Shown here piece after piece: positions 17,912-27,460 of a stretch of DNA of 64,000 nt. Below the pieces are notes generated by a model. That model did no database searches, was not told where the DNA came from, and was given only the letters and a program-made list of their open reading frames with translations. The first letter of the stretch is position 1. The number at the start of each line of letters is the position of its first letter. The position numbers were made by a program, and so were the translations under genes. The DNA comes from an uncultured Rhizobium sp. (GTDB lineage Bacteria > Pseudomonadota > Alphaproteobacteria > Rhizobiales > Rhizobiaceae). The stretch covers positions 1-64,000 of the forward strand of contig CAMFIE010000002.1 in NCBI GenBank assembly GCA_945952315.1, read 5' to 3'.

Positions 17912-18994
17912 ATGTCCGATCTCGACACCCTGAAATCCCAACTTCTCGGCGATGTCGCCGCAGCAGCCGATGAAGCCGCGATCGAGGCGGTACGCGTTGC
18001 GGCCCTTGGCAAGAAGGGCTCGGTTTCCGAGCTTCTGAAGACGCTGGGCGCCATGAGCGCGGACGAGCGGCAGACCCGTGGTGCCGCGATCAATGCGCTG
18101 AAGACCGAGGTGACCGATGCGATCACTGCCCGCAAGGCCGATCTGAAAGAGGCAGCGATCACCGCGCGCCTCAAGGCCGAGACGGTGGATGTGAGCCTGC
18201 CGGTCCGCTCTTCTCCCGCCGAGCGCGGCCGCATTCATCCGATCAGCCAGATCGTCGATGAAATCACCGCGATTTTCGGAGACATGGGCTTTTCGATTGC
18301 GGAAGGTCCGGATGTGGAGACGGATTACTACAATTTCACGGCGCTGAATTTCCCGGAAGGCCATCCGGCCCGCGAGATGCACGACACCTTCTTCTTCCAG
18401 CCGGATGAAAAGGGCGAGCGCAAGGTGCTGCGAACCCATACATCGCCGGTGCAGGTGCGCACCATGGAGGCCGAAAAGCCGCCGATCCGCATCATCATTC
18501 CCGGCAAGACCTACCGGCAGGACAGCGACGCCACCCATTCGCCGATGTTCCATCAGGTGGAGGGGCTTGTGATCGACCGCAAGGCCAATGTGGCCAATAT
18601 GCGCTGGGTGCTCGAGGAGTTCTGCAAGAGCTTCTTCGAGGTGCCGTCGGTGACCATGCGCTTCCGCCCGTCCTTCTTCCCCTTCACCGAGCCGTCCTTC
18701 GAAGTGGACATCCAGTGCGACCGCTCCGGTGGCACGGTCAAGTTCGGCGAGGGCAGTGACTGGATGGAAATCCTAGGCTGCGGCATGGTGCATCCGAATG
18801 TGCTGCGCTCCGGCGGGCTCGATCCGGATGAATATCAGGGTTTTGCCTGGGGCATGGGCCTCGACCGTATCGCCATGCTGAAATACGGCATGCCGGACCT
18901 GCGCGACTTCTTCAATGCCGATGTCCGCTGGATGACCCATTACGGCTTCCGCCCGCTCGACATGCCGACGCTGTTCGGCGGTCTGAGCGCCTGA
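17912..18994 (+). CDS. pheS: Phenylalanine-tRNA ligase alpha subunit
   Basis: 360 residues, class II synthetase catalytic subunit of the (alpha-beta)2 enzyme charging tRNA-Phe. The N-terminal coiled-coil tRNA-binding arm (about 1-90) is followed by the catalytic core with [10 protein letters not shown], motif 2 ([14 protein letters not shown]) and motif 3 ([17 protein letters not shown]). The phenylalanine-binding [10 protein letters not shown] segment is intact. AGGAAAG precedes the start. pheT follows after 29 bp. Confidence 0.98.
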   Translation: MSDLDTLKSQLLGDVAAAADEAAIEAVRVAALGKKGSVSELLKTLGAMSADERQTRGAAINALKTEVTDAITARKADLKEAAITARLKAETVDVSLPVRSSPAERGRIHPISQIVDEITAIFGDMGFSIAEGPDVETDYYNFTALNFPEGHPAREMHDTFFFQPDEKGERKVLRTHTSPVQVRTMEAEKPPIRIIIPGKTYRQDSDATHSPMFHQVEGLVIDRKANVANMRWVLEEFCKSFFEVPSVTMRFRPSFFPFTEPSFEVDIQCDRSGGTVKFGEGSDWMEILGCGMVHPNVLRSGGLDPDEYQGFAWGMGLDRIAMLKYGMPDLRDFFNADVRWMTHYGFRPLDMPTLFGGLSA

Positions 18995-19023
18995 TCCGAA
19001 GAGCAGAAAAGGAAGACAAAACG

Positions 19024-21447
19024 ATGAAATTCACCCTTTCCTGGCTCAAGGATCATCTGGAAACCGATGCCTCGCTGGAGGCGATCTGCGAAAAACTCAC
19101 CGCCATCGGCCTCGAGGTCGAGGATGTGGATGACAAGGCGGCCTTCAAGCCTTTTGTCATCGCCAAGGTGCTCACTGCCGAAAAGCACCCGCAGGCCGAC
19201 CGCCTGAAGGTGCTGTCGGTCGATACCGGCGCCGGGGCGCCGGTTCAGGTGGTCTGCGGCGCACCGAATGCGCGCGCTGGCCTTGTCGGTGCCTTTGCCG
19301 CACCGGGCACCTATGTTCCGGGCATCGATGTGACGCTGTCGGTCGGCAATATCCGCGGCGTGGAAAGCCGTGGCATGATGTGCTCGGAAAAAGAGCTGCA
19401 GATGTCCGACAACCACGACGGCATCATCGATCTGCCTGCGGATGCGCCGGTCGGCTCGAGTTTCGCGTCCTATGCGGGGCTTGATGATCCGGTCATCGAG
19501 ATCAATCTCACGCCGAACCGTTCCGATTGCACCAGCATCTACGGCATTGCGCGGGATCTGGCTGCGGCCGGTCTCGGCAGGCTGAAGACCCGTCCCGCGC
19601 CCGCCTTCAAGGTCGAGGGCAAGACGGATACCAATGTCACCCTCGATCTCGATGATGCGGGCCTCTGCCCCGGTTTTGCGCTGCGTCTGGTGCGCGGTGT
19701 GAAGAACGGGCCGAGCCCGGCCTGGCTGCAGCGCCGGCTGCTCGCCATCGGCCTTCGTCCGATCAATGCGCTGGTTGATATCACCAACTACCTGACCTTC
19801 GATCAGGGCCGCCCGCTGCATGTGTTCGATGCCGCCAAGGTTTCGGGCAATCTGACGGTCCGCCGGGCGAAAGACGGCGAAACCGTGCTCGCGCTCGATG
19901 GCCGCGAATACCGGCTTTCGCCCGCCAATGTGGTGATTGCTGACGAAAAGGGCGTGGAATCCATCGCGGGCGTGATGGGTGGCGAACATTCCGGCAGTGA
20001 CGAAAACACGGTCGACGTGCTGATCGAATCCGCACTCTGGGATCCGCTGAACATCGCCCGCACGGGCCGTACGCTCGGCATCATCACCGATGCCCGCTAC
20101 CGGTTCGAGCGTGGCGTCGATCCGGACTATATGGTGCCGGGTCTTGAGCGCGCCACGGAAATGGTGCTCGAGCTCTGCGGCGGCGTTGCGGCCGAAGCGC
20201 ATGTGGTGGGCTACAAGGGCTATCAGCCGAAGATCGTTGATTTCCCCTTCTCGGAAGTGAAGCGGCTGACCGGGCTCACCGTCTCGAAGGAAGAAAGCAT
20301 TGCGATCCTCACGGGTCTCGGCTTCACGGTCACGGGCTCCGGCGAGCGGGTTTCCGTTGCGGTTCCCTCCTGGCGTCCGGATGTGGATGGCAAGGCCGAT
20401 CTCGTGGAAGAGATCATGCGCGTGCATGGTGTCGACCAGATCCGTCCGGAGCCGCTGGAACGGGAGGGTTCAGTCAATGGCCGCATCCTGACCACGCTGC
20501 AGATCCGCACGCGCGCTGCCAAGCGGGCGCTTGCCTGCCGCGGCATGCTGGAAGCGGTCACCTGGTCCTTTATTTCGGAAGAACAGGCAAAGCTTTTCGG
20601 CGGTGGTTCGGCTCAGCTGAAGCTTGCCAATCCGATTGCCGCCGACATGTCCGACATGCGGCCCTCGCTGCTGCCGGGTCTTCTCACGGCCGCCCAGCGC
20701 AATGCCGACAAGGGCTTTGGCGATGTGGCGATCTTCGAAGTGTCCGGCACCTATGAAAGTGACCGTCCTGAAGGCCAGCGCCGCGTTGCAGGCGGGATCC
20801 GTCGCGGCACGGCAACGCTTGCCGGTTCGGGCCGTATGTGGTCGAACGCAAAGACCGGTGGCGGCAAGCCTGCCGACGTGTTTGATGCCAAGGCGGATGC
20901 ACTGGCCGTGATCGAGGCTGCCGGTCTGCCGATGGCGAATATCCAGATCGAACAGGGCGGGCCGGACTGGTATCATCCGGGCCGTTCCGGCACGATCAAG
21001 ATGGGTCCGAAAGTAGTGCTCGGCCATTTCGGTGAATTCCATCCGCGCGTGCTGGAAGCGCTGGATGTCTCCGGTGCGCTTGCCGGTTTCGAAGTGTTCA
21101 TCGATGCGATGCAGGAGCCAAAGCGGAAGGCAACCCGCACCAAGGCGCAGTTGGAGCTTTCGCCCTTCCAGGCCGTGAAGCGCGACTTCGCCTTCGTGGT
21201 CGACAAGGGCGTCGATGCCGGCTCGATCCTGAAGGCGGCGGCAAGCGCCGACCGCAAGCTGATCACCGCCGTCAACGTGTTCGACGTGTTCGAGGGCGCC
21301 TCGCTCGGCGAGGGCCGCAAGTCGGTCGCGATCGAGGTTGTCATCCAGCCGGTCGAGCGGACGCTGACGGATGAGGATTTCGAGGCCCTGACCGCCCGCA
21401 TCGTCGGCAATGTGACAAAATCGACGGGCGGCACGTTGCGCGCCTGA
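19024..21447 (+). CDS. pheT: Phenylalanine-tRNA ligase beta subunit
   Basis: 807 residues, full length. Order: N-terminal [12 protein letters not shown] start, EMAP-II/OB-like tRNA-binding domain (about 40-150), B3/4 editing domain (about 210-400), B5 domain, the catalytic-like core (about 480-690) and a C-terminal ferredoxin-like anticodon-binding domain (about 710-807, ending [14 protein letters not shown]). AGGAAGACAAAACG precedes the start. Its stop is followed by a strong hairpin terminator. Confidence 0.98.
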   Translation: MKFTLSWLKDHLETDASLEAICEKLTAIGLEVEDVDDKAAFKPFVIAKVLTAEKHPQADRLKVLSVDTGAGAPVQVVCGAPNARAGLVGAFAAPGTYVPGIDVTLSVGNIRGVESRGMMCSEKELQMSDNHDGIIDLPADAPVGSSFASYAGLDDPVIEINLTPNRSDCTSIYGIARDLAAAGLGRLKTRPAPAFKVEGKTDTNVTLDLDDAGLCPGFALRLVRGVKNGPSPAWLQRRLLAIGLRPINALVDITNYLTFDQGRPLHVFDAAKVSGNLTVRRAKDGETVLALDGREYRLSPANVVIADEKGVESIAGVMGGEHSGSDENTVDVLIESALWDPLNIARTGRTLGIITDARYRFERGVDPDYMVPGLERATEMVLELCGGVAAEAHVVGYKGYQPKIVDFPFSEVKRLTGLTVSKEESIAILTGLGFTVTGSGERVSVAVPSWRPDVDGKADLVEEIMRVHGVDQIRPEPLEREGSVNGRILTTLQIRTRAAKRALACRGMLEAVTWSFISEEQAKLFGGGSAQLKLANPIAADMSDMRPSLLPGLLTAAQRNADKGFGDVAIFEVSGTYESDRPEGQRRVAGGIRRGTATLAGSGRMWSNAKTGGGKPADVFDAKADALAVIEAAGLPMANIQIEQGGPDWYHPGRSGTIKMGPKVVLGHFGEFHPRVLEALDVSGALAGFEVFIDAMQEPKRKATRTKAQLELSPFQAVKRDFAFVVDKGVDAGSILKAAASADRKLITAVNVFDVFEGASLGEGRKSVAIEVVIQPVERTLTDEDFEALTARIVGNVTKSTGGTLRA

Positions 21448-21470
21448 TCCGGATTCCGGGAACTAAGACA

Positions 21471-21499
21471 GGGGGCATCGCTTCGGCGGTGCCCTTTTT
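21471..21499 (+). terminator. Terminator after pheT
   Basis: GGGCATCGC-TTCG-GCGGTGCCC stem with a stable UUCG loop, followed by TTTTT. Confidence 0.85.
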
Positions 21500-21503
21500 C
21501 GTG

Positions 21504-22346
21504 TCAGAAGGTCGCCGGTGTGTTGATCCACAAAAGCACGGTTTCTCCTTGCGAGGCATTGCGCCAGGAATGCGGACGGTGGCTTTCGAAGGTGAAGCTG
21601 TCGCCGGTGTTGAGTTCGAAGAACCGGTCGCCGTCCAGCACAATTTCCAGTGATCCGCCGAGCACGAAGATGAATTCCTCGCCGTCATGCTGGTAGGCGC
21701 CTTCGGACGAGGCACCCGGCGCAAGCTGGAAGCGGTGGCACTGCATCTGCTTTGCCCCTTCGGCCAGCACCTGCACCGTCACGCCGGAGGTGGTTGCAGG
21801 CCAGCGCGGCCATTCGCCATGGCGCACCAGGCTTTCGTTCGGCCGCGAATTGTCCTCGCCGCAGAGGATGGAAACGGTGGTGCCGAAATGATGGGCAACC
21901 GCATGCAGGGCCGTCAGAGACAGGCCATGCGAGGTGCGCTCGAAGGTGGAGAGTACCGAAACCGTCACGCCGATTTCGCGCGCCACCTGTTCGAGTGTCT
22001 GCCCGGCAAGGCGGCGTAGCCGCCGCACCTTGTGGCCAACCGGTATTTCCTCGCCCGCCGGGCGTCGTTCCTCGGATGCAAGATCGGGTTGCGCGGGGGC
22101 GGGAGCCGGATCGCCGCTTTGCCCGTTCTTGAGAAACTCGCGGATCGCTGCCGGGTTCAGCCCCTGTTCGTGGCGCAGCCAGGCAATCCGCTTCAGCCGT
22201 TCGATATGGTCGAGATCAAAGAGCCGCTGGCCGGATACGGTGCGCACGGGCTCGATCAGCCCTTGCGTCTCCCACAGCCTGAGCGTGGAGGGGGACATCC
22301 CCACCATGCGGGCCGCCTCGGCGATCTTGAACAGCATGTCCTGCAT
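21504..22346 (-). CDS. Transcriptional regulator with MerR, XRE and cupin domains
   Basis: 280 residues combining three modules. A MerR-type winged helix (residues 1-70: FKIAEAARMVGMSPSTLRLWE...LFDLDHIERLKRI) is followed by an XRE helix-turn-helix (about 105-160: KVRRLRRLAGQTLEQVAREIGVTVSVLSTFER) and a C-terminal cupin_2 sensor (about 190-275: HDGEEFIFVLGGSLEIVLDG). Start ATG 22346 (GGGG five bases before) is preferred; 22337 is possible. It is divergent from gabT-gabD, with a palindrome between, so it most likely controls GABA/amine catabolism in response to a small ligand. Two DNA-binding domains in one chain are unusual. Confidence 0.85.
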   Translation of the reverse strand: MQDMLFKIAEAARMVGMSPSTLRLWETQGLIEPVRTVSGQRLFDLDHIERLKRIAWLRHEQGLNPAAIREFLKNGQSGDPAPAPAQPDLASEERRPAGEEIPVGHKVRRLRRLAGQTLEQVAREIGVTVSVLSTFERTSHGLSLTALHAVAHHFGTTVSILCGEDNSRPNESLVRHGEWPRWPATTSGVTVQVLAEGAKQMQCHRFQLAPGASSEGAYQHDGEEFIFVLGGSLEIVLDGDRFFELNTGDSFTFESHRPHSWRNASQGETVLLWINTPATF

Positions 22347-22402
22347 GAAGACCCCATGCCTTTCCCGTTCTCCGGCGCAACAAATATCCGCCGGAACCCA
22401 TA

Positions 22403-22430
22403 TTGCAAACCTACAGAAAAAATGTAAGTA
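22403..22430 (+). promoter_or_regulatory. Candidate gabT promoter
   Basis: TTGCAA (22403-22408), 16-nt spacer and TAAGTA (22425-22430), about 70 bp before gabT. The operator-like dyad lies in its spacer. Confidence 0.4.
22409..22429. promoter_or_regulatory. Candidate operator in the regulator/gabT intergenic region
   Basis: ACCTACA-GAAAAAA-TGTAAGT: an inverted repeat of 7-bp arms (6 of 7 match) with a 7-nt centre, placed between the promoter elements, as MerR-type sites usually are. It is the probable target of the divergently encoded regulator. Confidence 0.45.
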
Positions 22431-22498
22431 ATTTTTCGCCTGTTCAAGGCCTGTTTTTTGATGCGTCCACCACCCAACCACATCCAAGGGATTTCACG

Positions 22499-23782
22499 AT
22501 GCAGAATGCCGAAATTTCCGCCCGCAAGAACGAAGCCATCTCTCGCGGCGTGGGCATGACCACGCAGGTCTATGCCGAACGTGCCGAGAATGCCGAGATC
22601 TGGGATGTCGAGGGCCGACGCTATATCGATTTCGCCGCCGGCATTGCCGTGGTCAACACCGGTCACCGCCATCCGAAGGTGATCGAGGCGGTCAAGAACC
22701 AGATCGACCGTTTCACCCACACCTGCCATCAGGTCGTGCCTTACGAGAACTATGTGCGGCTCGCCGAGCGGCTGAACAAGCTGGTGCCCGGCAATTTCGC
22801 CAAGAAGACGATCTTTGCGACCACCGGTGCCGAAGCCGTTGAAAACGCCATCAAGATCGCGCGCGCTGCAACCGGCCGTTCTGCTGTCGTCGCCTTCACC
22901 GGTGCCTTCCATGGCCGTACCTTCATGGGCATGGCGCTGACCGGCAAGGTGGTTCCCTACAAGGTGGGATTCGGCGCCATGATGGGCGATGTTTTCCATG
23001 TGCCCTTCCCGATTGACCTGCATGGCGTATCGGTGGAAACCGCGCTCGATGTGCTCGACAAGTTGTTCAAGGCCGATGTCGACCCGAAGCGTGTCGCTGC
23101 CATCATCGTCGAGCCGGTTCAGGGCGAAGGCGGCTTCTATGAGGTTCCGCGCGCGCTGATGAAGGCGCTCCGCCAGCTTTGCGACGATCACGGCATCCTG
23201 CTGATCGCCGACGAGGTGCAGACCGGCTTTGCCCGCACCGGCAAGCTGTTTGCGATGGAATATCATGATGCCGTTCCGGATATCACCACCATGGCCAAGG
23301 GTCTTGCCGGTGGCTTCCCGCTTTCTGCCGTGACCGGCCGTGCGGAAATCATGGATGCGCCGGGCCCGGGTGGCCTCGGCGGCACCTATGCCGGTTCGCC
23401 GATCGGCGTTGCTGCTGCCAATGCGGTGCTGGACGTGATCGAGGAAGAAAAGCTCTGCGAGCGTGCCAATACGCTCGGTGCCCGCCTCAAGCAGCGCCTG
23501 CAGTCGCTGCGTGATGCGGTGCCGCAGATCGTCGATATCCGCGGTCCGGGCTTCATGGTGGCCGTCGAGTTCAACAACAAGGCAACCGGCAAGCCGGATG
23601 CGGATTTCGCCAACACCATCCGCCTCAAGGCGCTGGAAAAGGGCCTGATCCTGCTCACCTGCGGTGTCTATGGCAATGTCATCCGCTTCCTCGCACCGAT
23701 CACGGTTCAGGATGCCGTTTTCAACGAAGGCCTCGACATTCTCGAAGCCGCAATGCGCGAAACCGCAGCAGAGGCAAAGTAA
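22499..23782 (+). CDS. gabT: 4-aminobutyrate-2-oxoglutarate transaminase
   Basis: 427-residue class III PLP aminotransferase, normal length for GabT, converting GABA plus 2-oxoglutarate to succinic semialdehyde plus glutamate. Motifs: FTGAFHGRTFMGMALTG, the cofactor-binding ADEVQTGFARTG segment and the PLP lysine in TTMAKGLAGGFPL. ATG 22499 gives the standard N-terminus; upstream in-frame codons belong to the regulatory region. The stop overlaps the gabD start by one base (TAATG). 5-aminovalerate is another plausible substrate for such enzymes, which would tie it to lysine breakdown. Confidence 0.92.
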   Translation: MQNAEISARKNEAISRGVGMTTQVYAERAENAEIWDVEGRRYIDFAAGIAVVNTGHRHPKVIEAVKNQIDRFTHTCHQVVPYENYVRLAERLNKLVPGNFAKKTIFATTGAEAVENAIKIARAATGRSAVVAFTGAFHGRTFMGMALTGKVVPYKVGFGAMMGDVFHVPFPIDLHGVSVETALDVLDKLFKADVDPKRVAAIIVEPVQGEGGFYEVPRALMKALRQLCDDHGILLIADEVQTGFARTGKLFAMEYHDAVPDITTMAKGLAGGFPLSAVTGRAEIMDAPGPGGLGGTYAGSPIGVAAANAVLDVIEEEKLCERANTLGARLKQRLQSLRDAVPQIVDIRGPGFMVAVEFNNKATGKPDADFANTIRLKALEKGLILLTCGVYGNVIRFLAPITVQDAVFNEGLDILEAAMRETAAEAK

Positions 23783-25266
23783 TGGCTATTTCCAATACGC
23801 TCCTTTCGAAGCTCAAGGACCCTTCGCTCGTTACCGACAAGGCGCTCATTGCCGGTGAATGGCTGGCGGCCAGCGAAAGCGGCCGCACCTTCGATGTCAC
23901 CAATCCGGTGAACGGCGAGGTGCTCGCCACGCTTCCGAACCTCACCAGGGCCGAACTCACCCGGGCCATCGACAAGGCGCATGCGGTGCAGAAGGCCTGG
24001 GCGAAGAAGACTGGCAAGGAACGCGCAGCTGTCCTTCGCAAGCTCTATGACCTGATGGTCGCCAATGCCGATGATCTTGCCACGATCCTGACCATGGAAA
24101 TGGGCAAGCCGCTGGCCGAGGCAAAGGGCGAAATCCTTTATGGTGCGGCCTATGTCGAATGGTTCGGCGAGGAAGCAAAGCGCGTCTACGGCACGACCAT
24201 TCCCGGTCACCAGCCGGACAAGCGCATCATCGTCATCCGCCAGCCGGTGGGTGTGGTGGGCGCGATCACGCCCTGGAACTTCCCGAATGCCATGCTTGCC
24301 CGCAAGATGGCACCGGCGCTTGCCGTCGGTTGCACCATGGTGTCGAAGCCTGCTGCCCAGACGCCGCTTTCGGCTCTGTCGCTGGCGCTGCTTGCCGAGC
24401 GGGCAGGCGTGCCTGCCGGTGCGTTCTCGGTCTTTACCGGCACCGAGGCCTCGATGGTCGGCAAGGAATTCTGCGACAATGAAAAGGTGCGCAAACTGAC
24501 CTTCACCGGCTCCACCAATGTGGGCCGTATCCTGATGCGGCAGGCTGCCGACCAGATCAAGAAGCTCGGCCTCGAGCTTGGGGGCAATGCACCCTTCATC
24601 GTCTTCGACGATGCCGATCTCGATGCGGCAGTGGAAGGCGCCATGGTCTCCAAATACCGCAATGCGGGCCAGACCTGCGTTTGCGCCAACCGCATCTATG
24701 TCCAGTCCGGCGTCTACGATGCCTTTGCCGAAAAGCTTGCCGCCCGCGTTTCGGCGATGAAGGTGGGTGATGGTCTGGAAGCCGGTGTGACCACCGGTCC
24801 GATGATCGACAGCAATGCGCTTGCCAAGGTGCAGGAGCATGTGGACGACGCGGTTTCCAAGGGTGCCAAGATCGCCGTTGGCGGCAAGCAGCCGGAACTC
24901 GGCGGCCTGTTCTACCAGCCGACGATCCTGACCGGCGTGACCTCCGACATGATGGTCGCCCGCGAGGAAACCTTTGGTCCGGTGGCTCCGCTCTTCAGGT
25001 TCGAGACGGAAGAAGATGTGGTGGCGATGGCCAACAACACGGAATTCGGCCTTGCCTCCTACTTCTATTCGAAGGATGTGGCGAAGATCTTCCGCGTTGC
25101 CGAGCAGCTGGAATATGGCATGGTCGGCGTCAATACCGGCCTGATCTCCACCGAAGTCGCACCCTTCGGCGGCATCAAGCAGTCGGGCACGGGCCGCGAG
25201 GGTTCCAAATATGGTCTCGAGGACTATACCGAGCTGAAATACATGTGCCTCGGCGGCATCGAGTGA
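23782..25266 (+). CDS. gabD: Succinate-semialdehyde dehydrogenase (NADP+)
   Basis: 494-residue aldehyde dehydrogenase of the GabD group, oxidising succinic semialdehyde to succinate. Visible motifs: VGVVGAITPWNFPNAML, the catalytic Glu in LELGGNAPFIV, the catalytic Cys in NAGQTCVCANRIYV (the CxC pair of GabD enzymes), and EETFGPVAPLF. It is translationally coupled to gabT by a one-base overlap. Glutarate semialdehyde from 5-aminovalerate is a possible second substrate. A terminator follows at 25290. Confidence 0.95.
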   Translation: MAISNTLLSKLKDPSLVTDKALIAGEWLAASESGRTFDVTNPVNGEVLATLPNLTRAELTRAIDKAHAVQKAWAKKTGKERAAVLRKLYDLMVANADDLATILTMEMGKPLAEAKGEILYGAAYVEWFGEEAKRVYGTTIPGHQPDKRIIVIRQPVGVVGAITPWNFPNAMLARKMAPALAVGCTMVSKPAAQTPLSALSLALLAERAGVPAGAFSVFTGTEASMVGKEFCDNEKVRKLTFTGSTNVGRILMRQAADQIKKLGLELGGNAPFIVFDDADLDAAVEGAMVSKYRNAGQTCVCANRIYVQSGVYDAFAEKLAARVSAMKVGDGLEAGVTTGPMIDSNALAKVQEHVDDAVSKGAKIAVGGKQPELGGLFYQPTILTGVTSDMMVAREETFGPVAPLFRFETEEDVVAMANNTEFGLASYFYSKDVAKIFRVAEQLEYGMVGVNTGLISTEVAPFGGIKQSGTGREGSKYGLEDYTELKYMCLGGIE

Positions 25267-25289
25267 GCGGACATAACTGCCCATGCATT

Positions 25290-25324
25290 AAACCCCGGTC
25301 TGACCAAGAGGCCGGGGTTTTTCT
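25290..25324 (+). terminator. Terminator after gabD
   Basis: AAACCCCGG, 11-nt loop, CCGGGGTTTTT. It also lies close to the 3' end of the convergent DMT-like gene and may serve both. Confidence 0.85.
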
Positions 25325-25344
25325 TTTGCTGAACCGGTGTTGTT

Positions 25345-25740
25345 TCAGCCCGCGCGGCCCATGGCCATCGTGACGATACCGAGCGCGACAAGCGCAATGC
25401 CGATCATCGACATCCGGCTGATCTGCTCGCCGAGCAGCAGCGTGCCCGAAAGCGTCGTGATCACGATACCGAGCGCGACAAAGGGATAGGCAAAGGAGAC
25501 CGGCACCTTCGAAAGCACGAAGAGCCAGAGCAGCGTGCCGAAGCCATAGGCCAGAAGTCCCCCCCAGAGAAAGGGCGATGCAATGAGTGTGCGGAAGATC
25601 GCCACACCGTCATGCCCTCCGGCAAGCACAGCCTGAACCTCCGGTCGTGTCATGCCGATGCGGAACAACGTCTGCGCAAAAGCGCTGATCGAGACGCTGA
25701 CGAGAATGAGCAGGATCGGAAGCGCGGGCATGGTCCTCAA
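25345..25740 (-). CDS. Small four-helix DMT/EamA-like membrane protein
   Basis: 131 residues with four hydrophobic helices, matching the half-size SMR/ArnE-ArnF type of DMT transporters (segments LILVSVSISAFAQTLF, FLWGGLLAYGFGTLLWLFVL, FAYPFVALGIVITTLSGTLLLG, GIALVALGIVTMAM). ArnE/F-like proteins flip polyprenyl-phosphate-linked sugars across the inner membrane. It is the last gene of a three-gene operon with a large polytopic membrane protein (7 bp upstream) and a HAD-UbiA protein similar to decaprenyl-phosphate phosphoribosyltransferase. I infer a flippase for a lipid-linked pentose; a multidrug or amine exporter is the alternative. Confidence 0.75.
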   Translation of the reverse strand: MRTMPALPILLILVSVSISAFAQTLFRIGMTRPEVQAVLAGGHDGVAIFRTLIASPFLWGGLLAYGFGTLLWLFVLSKVPVSFAYPFVALGIVITTLSGTLLLGEQISRMSMIGIALVALGIVTMAMGRAG

Positions 25741-25747
25741 AATCCTC

Positions 25748-27460
25748 TCACGGGTTCATCGCATAGATGCACAGATCGCCGTCGCGATAGACGGGCTGAT
25801 CCGGAACGGCGGGGTCACAGAAGGTCGCGACATGCGTGATGGCATGCGCGCGCGCATAGGCAAAGCGCTCGGCCGTATTTTTCAGGGCCAGAGTCGCCTG
25901 ATAGCGGCGGTTCCATTCGGCGTAGGTCTGAGGCGCCCACATCGGCGCCGCGCCATATTTGAAACTGGTCCAGACCGGCCGGTGAGCGCTTGCGACGAAG
26001 CCGGATAGCTCGAAATCCAGATATTGCGAGGCGGGATCGGCACCCGGCGGCAGGTCTTCCTGCGTGACCGGAAGCAGGAAACTGGATGGCTGCGGCGTAT
26101 TCTCGTTTACCCAGGCGCCCGCCCGCTCCCAGGTATCGGCGATCCGCCATTGCATGGGCAATCCCTTTGCCTGCGCTGAAAGCGTGACCGTTACCGTGAA
26201 GACAGAGGCAGCGAGCAGAAGCCCGCGCGAAAGTCGCAAGCCCTGCGGCTGATCGAGAAGCGGGGCAGGGCGATTGCCGCGGGTGTAGAGATAATATCCG
26301 GCAAGGGCAAGCGGCAGGGCCGCGAGCGCTCCGTTGCCGATCATCATCAGGGCGCCGATCAGGGTTGCGAAGACCTGCGCGCGCAATGATCCGTTACCCG
26401 CCAGACCGTCTGCGGCCACCATTGCCAGTCCGAGGCTGACGAAGAGCTGGATGAGCACGGCACTGCGAATGAAGTGCAGGTTCAGCACCATCCGGCTTTC
26501 GGTGATCAGCGGCAGCAGGCTGCCGATGGCAAGCAGGCCGATGGCGCCGAAGGCAAGGGCAAGCCAGGCCCGGTTCGCTTGCTTCAGAAAGGCGGAAACG
26601 GTGGGCAGAACAACTCCCATGAGCCCCAGCCGAACCAGATCACCGCGTTCCAGACTGTCGAGGAAGAAGTGATAGGGGAAGAAGCCGCGCAGATAGGCGG
26701 CGTAGGAATAGTCCAGCTGATAGCCGGTGTTGCCTTCTACCACGGCCTTCACCACCAGTGCGACCAGCGGCAGACCGCAAAGGATGCCGAGTGCGGTCGA
26801 CCGGATGGCCGGGAGGAGGCGCGCCCCTTCGCCAGCAAGCAGGCTTGCTGCGACAGCAGCCCAGATCGGCGCGAGCCAGACGGCCATGAAGGCGTTGAGA
26901 AAAAAGGTCACGCAGACGAAGAAAGCTGACGGCCCGAACTGTCGGCGCAGCAACAGGGACAGGCTGAGGACGAGCGTTGCGTTCGCCAGTTCCGAATGGG
27001 AGAAATAATTGATGTTGAGCCCGCCGCCGCCGGGCGCATAGCCACTCATCAGCGGTGTTGCGGCAAGGAGCAGAAGGAAGATCCAGCTGAACCGCTTGCT
27101 CTTGTAGCCAAGACTTCTTGCCAGATGCAGGGCAGCGGCAAAGAAAGCGATCCGCGACAGGAGGAAGGCGATCGCCAGGAAGAGCTTCACCGGCACCACA
27201 TGACCGATCCCGGCAAACAGCATCCAGAATCCGGAGGAAAAGTGCCGGAGCGACTGCACCACCGGATCACCCGCGAATTGCGGCAGATCATAATCCGCAT
27301 TCAGGATGGTGAGGTGGTAGATATTGTTGTTGAAGAAGGGAATATAGCCGGTCAGCAGCATCGAAACGACGGCTGCAACGAGCACCGGCAGGGCCGCTCT
27401 TCTTCCAGCCAGAGGTGCGTCGATCCCGGCGCCCGGATGTCCCGCGTCCATCGCCATCAC
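25748..27460 (-). CDS. Polytopic membrane protein, GT-C glycosyltransferase-like
   Basis: 570 residues. There are about 10-12 hydrophobic segments in the first 430, a Gly-rich loop (GYAPGGGGLNINYFSHSE), and a soluble C-terminal domain of about 120 residues (ADTWERAGAWVNENTPQPSSFLL...). The layout, many helices then a periplasmic C-terminal domain, is that of GT-C glycosyltransferases that use polyprenyl-phosphate sugars, but I see no diagnostic catalytic motif. It starts with GTG (27460) or the next ATG (27457), overlapping the UbiA gene's TGA. It lies between the UbiA-like gene and a small flippase-like gene in one operon, which favours sugar transfer (inference). Confidence 0.65.
   Translation of the reverse strand: MMAMDAGHPGAGIDAPLAGRRAALPVLVAAVVSMLLTGYIPFFNNNIYHLTILNADYDLPQFAGDPVVQSLRHFSSGFWMLFAGIGHVVPVKLFLAIAFLLSRIAFFAAALHLARSLGYKSKRFSWIFLLLLAATPLMSGYAPGGGGLNINYFSHSELANATLVLSLSLLLRRQFGPSAFFVCVTFFLNAFMAVWLAPIWAAVAASLLAGEGARLLPAIRSTALGILCGLPLVALVVKAVVEGNTGYQLDYSYAAYLRGFFPYHFFLDSLERGDLVRLGLMGVVLPTVSAFLKQANRAWLALAFGAIGLLAIGSLLPLITESRMVLNLHFIRSAVLIQLFVSLGLAMVAADGLAGNGSLRAQVFATLIGALMMIGNGALAALPLALAGYYLYTRGNRPAPLLDQPQGLRLSRGLLLAASVFTVTVTLSAQAKGLPMQWRIADTWERAGAWVNENTPQPSSFLLPVTQEDLPPGADPASQYLDFELSGFVASAHRPVWTSFKYGAAPMWAPQTYAEWNRRYQATLALKNTAERFAYARAHAITHVATFCDPAVPDQPVYRDGDLCIYAMNP

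Noticed and set aside
18940-20427. 495-codon open frame antisense to pheT
   Set aside because: Codon-bias shadow of pheT; no recognisable protein motifs.
23707-25284. 525-codon open frame antisense to gabD
   Set aside because: Shadow of a fully conserved aldehyde dehydrogenase gene.
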